DNA of 64,000 bases from Eopsaltria australis (taxonomy: Eukaryota > Chordata > Aves > Passeriformes > Petroicidae). Made by a program: the position numbers and the translations under genes. Of the stretch, positions 49,201-54,882 are shown piece after piece. Below the pieces are notes generated by a model. The model had not been told where the DNA came from and ran no database searches. It saw only the letters and a list, made by a program, of their open reading frames with translations. Location: the NCBI GenBank assembly GCA_034509425.1, contig JAVTVJ010001227.1, forward strand, positions 1 to 64,000, given 5' to 3'. Each line of letters opens with the position of its first letter. Positions within the stretch are counted from its first letter, which is position 1.

Positions 49201-52200
49201 CACCCCCTCTCTCCACTGCCTGTAAAAGTTTTTCTACTAAGTCCCAAAAACCCAGAGTTTTAACAGAAGAAGCAGAAGCAAAAGGGACGTTAACAAAAAT
49301 CCACTTAATAAAACGTTTCCAAGCCCGCTTATTAGCTTTCCCGTTTTTTAACTTTAGGGTGTCTTTAACTTGGATATAAAACTTCTGTTCCATCCGGGAC
49401 AACTTAATACCCATTGTCTCCGAATCGGAACCTCCTTACTCTTTTATATGGCAAAACGGAGCGAAAAACTCTCCCCGGAGCCTAATTCCCACCGCGTCTC
49501 GCGGCCACCGAGCCTCACCGCCTGAGCGTGGACCTTGGTTCCTTTCCCGCCACGTCTCGCAGCCGCCAAACCTCTCCACCTGCGCGCGGATCCCGGTTCT
49601 TTTCCCGCCGTGTCTCGCAGCCGCCGAACCTCACTGCCTACGCGTGGATCCCAGTTCTTTTCCCGACGCGTCTCACAGCCGCCGAACCTCACCGCCTACA
49701 CGCGGATCTTGGTTCCTCGATCCAAGCTTCAGTCGCCAATCCTGGCTCCGGAGGAAGAGAAAACATTTAAAAGAGCAAGGGTCTCTGGTTTCGTCAGTCC
49801 GCTCAGTTAGAGTACACGCTTCAGACGCTCCAGAACGGTTAATGACGGCCCATCCAAGTCCACCACTAGAACACGGAGGTCTTTTTCAGGGAAGCGGCGT
49901 CCCGAAGGCGCAGTCTGGATTGCTGCCGCGAATCCAGGTTGCTCACAGGGAACTACGATGAATCGAAGTCCGTGTTCAGTACGCCACTTGTTGCATTCCC
50001 TGCTTTATCCCGTCCCGGTACCGGCAGCAGAGCACTAGCCTGAACCAGGGAGGCTGTTCGCGTTCTGGAAAGCCTCCCCGGTGAGCCTACGGAGGGCACC
50101 GCTAGTCTGCGTCCTGGTCTGAGGAGATGTTGCCCTCAGAGCACGGCAAGATCGCAAAGAACTCCCAGAGAAGGAGGTCTCTTGGTATGTAAGTTCGGTA
50201 GGTTTATTACCTCCAAGGGGCACAGAGACCAAGAGCCAAGAACAGCTCATTACGTAGGTATTTAAGGGAGGAACAACATCCAATAAACTGAGGGCAAGGG
50301 GCAATACGTGGGAGAGGCCGGGGTACATGGTCAAATGAGGTTTAGGGAGAGGAGGGGGAAAGAGAGAACAACGAATGAACAAGGGAGTGACAGGGAATTT
50401 CCCAAAACGGGGAAACATAACAGACAAATCAAGGAACCAATAGCAGGAACCTGGGGTTCGTGGCTCCAGGGGGAAACTCTCTGTCCGTGGAAAATGCCAC
50501 CGGAAGTCCTCTTCCTTCCTGGTTCCGAACCACCGCAACACTGGGCTACCCTCGATCACTCTCCAGGTCTTCCCTCCCTGAAATCCCCCATCCTTCGGGT
50601 CCCTTTCCAAGCTCTCCTTCCCCGGCTCTGCACCCCCTCCCCATCTCTCACTGGCCCCTGGTGTCCAACACCCTCAGGGACCCCGCTCTCAGGAGTGTCC
50701 CTGCCAGCGCAGCCCCCCGGGGGACAGGTGGCACTGGGGGACTGCCTGGTGCTGAACTGCATGGTGGCCGCGGGGACAGGTCCCCTGTCCTTCTCCTGGC
50801 ACTGGGACGGCTCGGGGGCACCGCTGGGCACGGGCCTCCGCCTGGAGCTGCGCCACACTGGGGACAATGACAGTGGCCACTACCAGTGCCGGGTCAGCGA
50901 TGGGGACAGTGTGGCTGAGAGTGTCCCCCTGAATGTCACCATCCTGACTGAGTGGGACTTCGGGCTGGGGATGTCCCCACCTACAGCACCCCCACCACCC
51001 TCATGGCCGGGTGCCAGCCCCGTCTGTGTCCCCGCAGTGCCCGTGGCCAATGCCACCATCACCCTCAGCCCCCCTGCATACCAGGTGTGCTCAGGTGACC
51101 CCGTGACCCTGCGCTGCTCGGTGCAGGTGGGCTCAGCACCTGTCACCTTCACCTGGCTGCACAATGGGCAGGAGGTGTGCCGGGGACCCCTCCTGGAGCT
51201 TGGGGACATCGATGAGGAACATTCGGGCACCTACCAGTGCAGGGCCACCAACCAGCTGGGACAGCACAGACACCGCGTGTTCCAGGCACTCAGCCCAGAG
51301 CTGGCCCTGGAGGTGACACCAAGGGTACATGGGAACACAGGTGGGTGACATGCGGTCACTGGGGGTGCAGGACCCCTGGGGTGATCACTGATCCTCAAGT
51401 GTCCCCCTCTGTTTCTTGCAGTGGCCGCAGGAATTGGTGGGTCCCTGTTGTTCCTGGTCCTGCTCGTGGGTGTCGTTGTGGCCTTGCATCAGTGGCACCG
51501 CATGGGTGGGTGACAAGGGGGGACAGGGTCCTAGGGTGGTTTAAGAAACCCCCCAGACTAGAAGAGTGATAGGGTGGCTCCCACAGTCCCAGAACTGTGA
51601 CCTTGTCTGAGGGTCCTGTGGGGTTTTGGGAAGGTGCTGGAGGGTCAGGCAGGGATGCTGGGGGCTTTTTCAGGGCTCTTGGGGGAGATTGGGGGTCCCT
51701 CTCCCTGCCAGGCTTTTGGTGCTTGAGGCTGAGTTGGTCCAAGACACTGGGGAGGTTCATGAATCCTGTGGAGTTTCAGGGATGCTCGGAGGTCCTGGTG
51801 GGAATTGAGGGTCCTGTAGGGGTTCAGGATTCCTGTGTGGGGTCAGGGCCCCAGGGACACCACAATCACCTCCCCTCTCTCCTTTGCAGCCACCAGAAAG
51901 AACCAGGAAAGGTGAGTGGGGGGCTCCAGCCATCACCCCCCTTTTCTCCCCATCCCACAACTCTCCATCCCCTCCCACACGTCCTCTTTATCCCCACAGG
52001 GACCCCCCGGAGCCCCCGGCCCCCCAGATAGGAGGAGGTTCTGTACACCCATGTCGTGAGCACCAAACAGGCGGGGCGTGAGTACAGTGCTGCTGGGGGA
52101 CAGTGACACGTCACCCGCCGCTCTCACCCCCACCTTGGTCCCACCAACCAGTGTTTCTTCCAGGGCCCCCCAGTGTCACCTTCCCCCAGGAACCCCAGGT

Positions 52201-52273
52201 GACCTACGCAAAGCTGCCGGGACCCCACGGGAGACTGCGGGAGCCCAGTGACACATACGAGATTGTGCCGTGA
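31201..52273 (+). CDS. Fc receptor-like gene, copy D (five Ig domains, split by two proviruses)
   Basis: Exons: 31201-31249, 40861-40881, 40971-41201 (D1), 41499-41753 (D2), 41853-42131 (D3), 50678-50947 (D4), 51038-51340 (D5), 51422-51505 (transmembrane, [16 protein letters not shown]), 51890-51911, 52000-52077, 52164-52273. ERV1 lies in intron 1 and ERV2 in intron 5, both antisense, so no exon is hit. The donor after D4 has changed from GT to CT. The 90-nt intron 50948-51037 has no stop and a length divisible by three, so retention would fuse D4 and D5 in frame. New cysteines appear in the signal peptide (LLLC), D1 (TCKC in place of TYTC) and D5 (QVCSG, EVCRG). The tail codes VTYAKL and DTYEIV, but exon 52000-52077 is 78 nt, which shifts both out of frame. 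It could still make a receptor with a short tail. Confidence 0.7.
31319..31916 (-). repeat. ERV1 3' LTR
   Basis: Repeat of 40010-40613. It carries AATAAA on minus at 31541-31546. The last 47 env codons lie inside this LTR. Confidence 0.9.
31775..33127 (-). pseudogene. env: ERV1 env (surface and transmembrane subunits, broken)
   Basis: The surface part starts at a Met near 33127, followed by a hydrophobic leader ([12 protein letters not shown]). The transmembrane subunit has a hydrophobic fusion-peptide-like stretch, an immunosuppressive-like segment beginning [12 protein letters not shown], and the CX6CC motif CEEFEGMCC near 32190-32215, then a membrane anchor ([20 protein letters not shown]) and a cytoplasmic tail running into U3. 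CX6CC is the gammaretrovirus/alpharetrovirus-like Env type, not the usual betaretrovirus one. Two in-frame stops lie between the subunits (near 32620 and 32490). The surface subunit is short, about 230 residues. Confidence 0.8.
31917..31928 (-). other. ERV1 polypurine tract
   Basis: AGAAGGGGGAGA on the minus strand directly before the 3' LTR. Confidence 0.8.
33328..36020 (-). pseudogene. pol: ERV1 pol (reverse transcriptase, RNase H, integrase; frameshifted)
   Basis: Reverse transcriptase starts near 36000 ([10 protein letters not shown]) and has the YMDD catalytic box (HYMDDILVC). RNase H follows, with [13 protein letters not shown]. The integrase zinc-binding segment has HQFFHQ...CSSC, and catalytic Asp residues lie in QMDVTH and KTDNGPAY. 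Near 33855 one base is missing compared with ERV2, and the frame moves. The integrase C-terminal part continues in the new frame and ends at 33328 with a basic tail ([11 protein letters not shown]). Confidence 0.88.
36015..36510 (-). mobile_element. insertion with LTR-like features between ERV1 protease and RT
   Basis: ERV2 has only about 60-100 nt between the protease and RT motifs, whereas ERV1 has about 650. The extra stretch has ATTGGTTG, AATAAA on minus (36283-36288), then a 'gagctccgggtcttcggatcc' type R/U5. It is laid out like a gammaretrovirus-type LTR. CCTATC occurs at both edges and may be a target duplication. Ends are uncertain. Confidence 0.45.
36649..37350 (-). CDS. pro: ERV1 dUTPase-like and protease region (dut-pro)
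   Basis: Open for 233 codons. The first half resembles the dUTPase-type domain that betaretroviruses place in the pro frame ([33 protein letters not shown]). The second half is an aspartic protease with the active-site box [14 protein letters not shown] and a C-terminal GRDLLSQWG. It lies in a different frame from gag and pol, as expected for frameshift expression. Confidence 0.8.
   Translation of the reverse strand: MSPTKPPAPANTWAPRLNVVSATANHFTKPTFHHITVSVSGNIDSRTDILVVGNSLRGPPELFVLPEIHTVYPGMNFQITVTCTNTPWLLPQWTWVAQAIVIPRDFPRLHRTPCSYWAEVVGEDKPTLSCKLTNGKATTYLDGMIDTGADVTIISKADWPMHWALRPSVGTVSGIGGSSPSMRSMNSISIEGPDGHIASIKPFVVPSGFTLCGRDLLSQWGTRIEIPSPAKNF
37419..39697 (-). pseudogene. gag: ERV1 gag (matrix, capsid, nucleocapsid; broken)
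   Basis: Starts MGKMLS, a myristoylation-type N-terminus. The matrix frame runs to 38867 and the capsid frame from about 39170 on, so a frame change lies in the Pro/Ala-rich linker (38500-39170). Capsid has the major homology region ([11 protein letters not shown]). A stop (TAA, 37632-37634) cuts off the nucleocapsid, whose CCHC knuckle [14 protein letters not shown] at 37494-37535 is still in the same frame. The gag frame ends at 37419-37421. Confidence 0.82.
39990..40007 (-). other. ERV1 candidate primer-binding site
   Basis: TGGCACCCAATGTCTGGC on minus, two nt past the 5' LTR. The start resembles Lys-tRNA primer sites (TGGCGCCCAA), but the rest departs. The tRNA is not assigned. Confidence 0.55.
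40010..40613 (-). repeat. ERV1 5' LTR
   Basis: Direct repeat of 31319-31916. It has a 5-bp internal duplication near 40502 (cacttcactt) not present in the other LTR. Confidence 0.9.
42327..42332. other. ERV2 target-site duplication, left
   Basis: CTGGGC, repeated exactly at 50541-50546. The 6-bp length fits class II (betaretrovirus-like) and alpharetrovirus integration. Confidence 0.92.
42333..42884 (-). repeat. ERV2 3' LTR
   Basis: 552 bp, TGTTGC...GCAACA. On the minus strand it contains a CAATAAAC-type signal region and a TATTTAAG-like element seen from plus at about 42600. Confidence 0.93.
42885..42896 (-). other. ERV2 polypurine tract
   Basis: ACAGGGGGAGA on minus adjoining the 3' LTR. 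Confidence 0.75.
42897..43326 (-). other. ERV2 short region in place of env
   Basis: No signal peptide, CX6CC motif or membrane anchor is readable. The sequence holds a KKKRK-like basic stretch in one frame but no supported gene. Confidence 0.55.
43327..46870 (-). pseudogene. pol: ERV2 pol, interrupted by a nested LTR and an internal deletion
   Basis: The reverse transcriptase N-terminal half runs from about 46870 to the YMDD box ([11 protein letters not shown], about 46300). There the nested LTR (44670-46292) intervenes. Beyond it only about ten pol codons (NRQYLEET) follow, then about 0.7 kb of pol (RT thumb and connection) is missing near 44635. RNase H resumes ([11 protein letters not shown], near 44510). 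Integrase has the HHCC segment (HQFFHQ...CPSC), Asp in QTDVTH and KTDNGPAY, and Glu in AIVERTHQ. It ends at 43327. Confidence 0.88.
44665..46297. mobile_element. nested solo LTR in ERV2 reverse transcriptase, 5-bp target duplication
   Basis: The element is 44670-46292 (1623 bp), starts TGTAGTGG and ends AAGACA. It is flanked by GGGGC at 44665-44669 and 46293-46297. Pol codons join cleanly across it. TATAAAAG lies at 44923 on plus and an AATAAA on minus near 44800, so the orientation is not settled. A 5-bp duplication suits ERVL-like elements. A (TC)n tract is at 45666-45686. No gene is seen within. Confidence 0.75.
46861..47655 (-). CDS. pro: ERV2 dUTPase-like and protease region (dut-pro), open
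   Basis: 264 codons without interruption. The dUTPase-type half shows [12 protein letters not shown] and [13 protein letters not shown]. The protease has [13 protein letters not shown] and ends with [13 protein letters not shown]. It overlaps the 3' end of gag by about 40 nt in another frame, which suits a gag-pro frameshift. Confidence 0.85.
   Translation of the reverse strand: MERGSAPRSSKKLKAESTVSCSPSPPTPLETPSKATPNDQFLGPLQLKLVSVTTFHFDTTAFTHMKVTTKEDILERTDILLVGNSLRGPPELFTLPEIITIRPGESFLISVYCNNPPFYIPKWTEIAQAIILPSHFPRNVKTPCIYWTEVVGQDKPHLDCVLRNGNMTTYLNGLIDTGADVTVISQTEWPSHWGLKSVPGHLNGVGGSVPSKQSTGNITVEGPGGRVATVQPYVIPSGFTLWGQDVLSQWGTKLETPPIPKDFQ
47616..49414 (-). pseudogene. gag: ERV2 gag (matrix, capsid, nucleocapsid; one frame change)
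   Basis: Starts [10 protein letters not shown] (myristoylation type). The matrix and Pro-rich part stay open to 48542, while capsid reads in another frame from about 48600 on, so one indel lies near 48560-48600. Capsid has the major homology region ([11 protein letters not shown]). Nucleocapsid has one CCHC knuckle, [14 protein letters not shown], near 47750-47790. It ends at 47616. Confidence 0.85.
49495..49727. repeat. 58-bp tandem repeat in the ERV2 5' leader
   Basis: About four copies of a 58-bp unit beginning CGTCTCGCAGCCGCC, between the primer site and gag. Copies differ at many positions, so the array is older than this insertion or diverged in the virus. Confidence 0.85.
49970..49987 (-). 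other. ERV2 candidate primer-binding site
   Basis: On minus, TGGCGTACTGAACACGGA begins two nt after the 5' LTR. The tRNA is not assigned. Confidence 0.5.
49989..50540 (-). repeat. ERV2 5' LTR
   Basis: 552 bp, same length and ends as 42333-42884. Confidence 0.93.
50541..50546. other. ERV2 target-site duplication, right
   Basis: CTGGGC, identical to 42327-42332. Gene D intron 5 resumes here. Confidence 0.92.
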
Positions 52274-52337
52274 CACTGGGGAAGACTGGGGGGCACTGGG
52301 GTCCCACCCATGGGCACCCACCCGTGTGTGTGCTGCC

Positions 52338-52343
52338 AATAAA
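52338..52343 (+). terminator. polyadenylation signal AATAAA, copy D
   Basis: 65 nt after the homologous stop at 52271-52273, the same spacing as in gene C. Confidence 0.7.
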
Positions 52344-53099
52344 AACTGCCCCTCCCCTCCCAGTGGAGGCACAAAAGGCAAAGATCCCAAAGGGCTGAGA
52401 GAAACAATTTCCTGCAAACAGCAACGAGAGAACAAAACCAACAGCAAGAGCAACAAGAGTCAGAATCCAAAGGGTCACAAAAGGAACGACTTCCAGGGAA
52501 AGCTCCCAACAAGGAACAAACCCCAGACACTTTCCCCAGCACATTTCCTCCAGCAGGAGGAACGTGGCAGGGCCCTGGAGCTTCATTGCTTTGATGGCCA
52601 AAGTGGCCTTCAGGAGGCTCTGGATTCTCTTGTCCCCGTTCCAAACTCCTCCTCTGCCGTGTTCCCCACATGATGATGTCCCCAAGGCCCTGTGGGTGTT
52701 CAGAGCCTCCCCCTTTTCCAGGGCACTTGGGATCAGGCCATGGCACAGGGTGGGGTGTCAGAGACAGGAGCTGTTTGATGTCTCGAGACATTTTGGAACA
52801 CCTGTGTGTGTCAGGGGAGGGTCAGGCCTTGCTTTTGGTGAGACAGGGCCCCGTCAGTCAATCATTCTGTCAGCCATGGCACACTGGGGACAGTGTGACA
52901 CTCTGCCAAACCCAGCCCCTGAGTGGCCGAGTGACCAGAAGTCCCACCTGGGGGAAGGGTCCTTGGTGGCCCAGAAGAGTAAAAGGCAAAGCGTGAGGCA
53001 GCCCCGTGTCTGACCCTGCCTTGTGTTGAGGTGTCTGTCCCATCCATGCTGGAACCCAGGAGTTGGCAGCTGTCATGATTTAAAAGACAAATGTCTGCC

Positions 53100-53460
53100 A
53101 AGGATTGCAGGAACCTTCCTGGGATGGAAAGAAGACATATCCCAAAGGATTCTTATAACTTCATAAATTATGAGGCTTCCAGGCAAAAATGTAGGAAAAG
53201 GAATAACAGCCCTCTACTGGAAAATAAATAGAAAAGAACAAACAACACAACAACGGCAGTTTCCCATCCATTCGGAGTTCGTTTTTATCTTTGGTGCAGT
53301 TATGGCAATGGCCAGTAGGGGGCGCTGCAGGCAGCACTCCCGGCCACCAGGGGGCGCTGCACGCAGAACTCCCGGACACCAGGGGGCGCCCCGCTGCCAG
53401 CTCCAACCCCTCAGGGGCCATGGCGGCCTCGAAGCAGAGCCACGAGGGGAAATCGCTCCT
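53100..53460 (-). mobile_element. ERVL-type LTR relic, minus orientation
   Basis: On minus it reads 'ctgttattccttttcctac' and 'tttgcctggaagcc', as in the ERVL-type LTR ends at 9730 and 61820. The upstream part is replaced by the CTCF-like triplet. Confidence 0.5.
53312..53391 (+). promoter_or_regulatory. three CTCF-like sites in a 32-bp tandem repeat
   Basis: CCAGTAGGGGGCGCTGCAG (53312-53330), CCACCAGGGGGCGCTGCAC (53344-53362) and ACACCAGGGGGCGCC (53376-53390). The AGGGGGCGC cores start at 53317, 53349 and 53381, exactly 32 bp apart. This matches the vertebrate CTCF consensus core closely. An insulator between genes D and E is inferred. Confidence 0.65.
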
Positions 53461-54045
53461 TTTGCAAACTCATGGCCATCCATCGCTCTCGGCACCACCA
53501 CCGGCAGCGGGCAGGAGCGGCCAAGGCAGCAGGTTGGATCGCAGTGCCCAGTGGCAGCGGAGCAGTGTCCCGGGGCCAGGCACATGCCCTGTGCAACGCC
53601 CGCCACCGCTGTCCCAGATCCCGAATGGAAGGAAGGCAGCACCGACCCCCAGACAAGTCTTGGACCCACAACAGCTCCTCTCATGGCATTACACCTGAAT
53701 TCCTGCAAATCCCCAGCTCCCTCCTCCTGGCCAACAGCGCAGGGCACAGGGCACAGGGGGTTTAGCATTTTGTCACTCAAGATCTTTTCCCGCTGCTCAC
53801 AGAGAGGAGACCTAGCCCTTTTAGACCATGGGGTCCCTCCCACGGGTGAAACCTCTCCAGGAATTTCTCTGGCGTGGCTCCATCCTCACAGGCAGCAGTC
53901 CTGCCAAGCCTGCTGGAGCATGGGTCACTCATCCACGGGGTCAGTTCTCCAAGGAGAGCAGGGCCCTCTGTCCCCCGGGTGACCCACAGGATCACAACCT
54001 CCTCCAGGCATCCACCTGCTCTGGTGTGAGCACCTCCCCCACGGG

Positions 54046-54200
54046 CTGTGGGTGGATCTCTGCATCCCCATGGGCTGTGAGTGGATCTCTGCATCCCCCG
54101 TGGATCTCCAGGGGCTGTGGGTGGATCTCTGCATCCCCTGTGGATCCCCAGGGGCTGTGGGTGGATCTCTGCATCCCCCGTGGATCCCCAGGGGCTGCAG
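54046..54200. repeat. minisatellite, about 45-48-bp unit
   Basis: Three to four copies of a unit containing GGCTGTGGGTGGATCTCTGC followed by CCCCGTGGATCCCCAGG. Confidence 0.85.
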
Positions 54201-54720
54201 AGGAATCTTGGTTCCGGCACCTGCAGCACCTCCTGCCCCTCCTTCTCCACTGCCTTCGGTGTCTCCGGGTTGTTTCCCTCACATGTTCTCACCTCCTCCT
54301 CTTCTCTGAACAGAAAAACCTCTGCCCTTCCGGATTTTCATTTTCTTCCTAAATCTGTCATCACAGAGGCGTCACCAACCTTTCTCACTGGCCCAGCCCC
54401 GGCCCGAGGGGCTCGGCAGCTGCGGGATCGGTGCCCGTGGGGATGGGGCAGCACCGCCGCAGGTCCCCGAGCCCTTGGCCGGGTGACACCCAGAGGGGAC
54501 GAAGAGCGAGCGGCAGCTCCTTCCCCTGTGCGGGGGCAGCTGCGAGGGAACCCGTCCGGAAATGCCCCAAATTGATCATTTTGTCCTTGTCCCCAAGGGA
54601 CTGAGGGAGCCCCAAGACTCCTGCAAATCCCACAAGGATCTGCTCAACAACCTGAGCGGGACCCTCATTCTTCCCGAGTGGAACAGGCAGAGCTGAACAA
54701 ACAAACCCCATTTGTCCCGC

Positions 54721-54726
54721 TTTAAT
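54721..54726 (-). terminator. candidate polyadenylation signal ATTAAA, copy E
   Basis: TTTAAT on plus, 157 nt beyond the copy E stop. Confidence 0.4.
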
Positions 54727-54882
54727 CAAAAAGCTGTGTTTTGGGTCCAAGAAGAGGGACAAGGGTCCTGTGCCCCCCCGGCACTGGGAGGGGGAATGGG
54801 GGCCCCTGGGGGTGCTGTGAAGAGCAATGAGGGACCCCTGGGGGAACTCAACGACTCCCAGTGTCCCCAGTCCTCCCAGTTG

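Larger units (their letters stand above)
42333..50540 (-). mobile_element. ERV2: env-less class II provirus in intron 5 of gene D
   Basis: LTRs of 552 bp at each end are bounded by TGTTGC and GCAACA, with a perfect 6-bp target duplication. By hand count the LTRs differ at 7 of 552 positions (1.3%), so it is a fairly recent insertion. Gag, dut-pro and pol are related to ERV1 at protein level but clearly distinct. Only about 0.44 kb separates the integrase end from the 3' LTR, so there is no env. Pol is interrupted by a nested LTR and a deletion. Confidence 0.93.
28783..52760 (-). repeat. right arm of the large inverted duplication, enlarged by two proviruses
   Basis: Reverse complement of 20480-27180. 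It contains gene D. Homology to gene C's downstream flank ends near 52750. ERV1 (9.3 kb) and ERV2 (8.2 kb) account for the size difference. Confidence 0.72.
52350..54720. other. spacer between the convergent 3' ends of D and E
   Basis: 52350-52750 is the shared FCRL 3' flank. 52760-53100 has no recognisable element. 53100-53460 is an LTR relic. 54046-54200 is a minisatellite. 54530-54690 resembles the 116-bp inverted-repeat arm. No gene is supported. Confidence 0.6.

Noticed and set aside
49528..49961. plus-strand Ser/Arg-rich frames near the ERV2 leader
   Set aside because: They follow the 58-bp tandem repeat, whose length is not a multiple of three but stays open by composition. No start context or homology.
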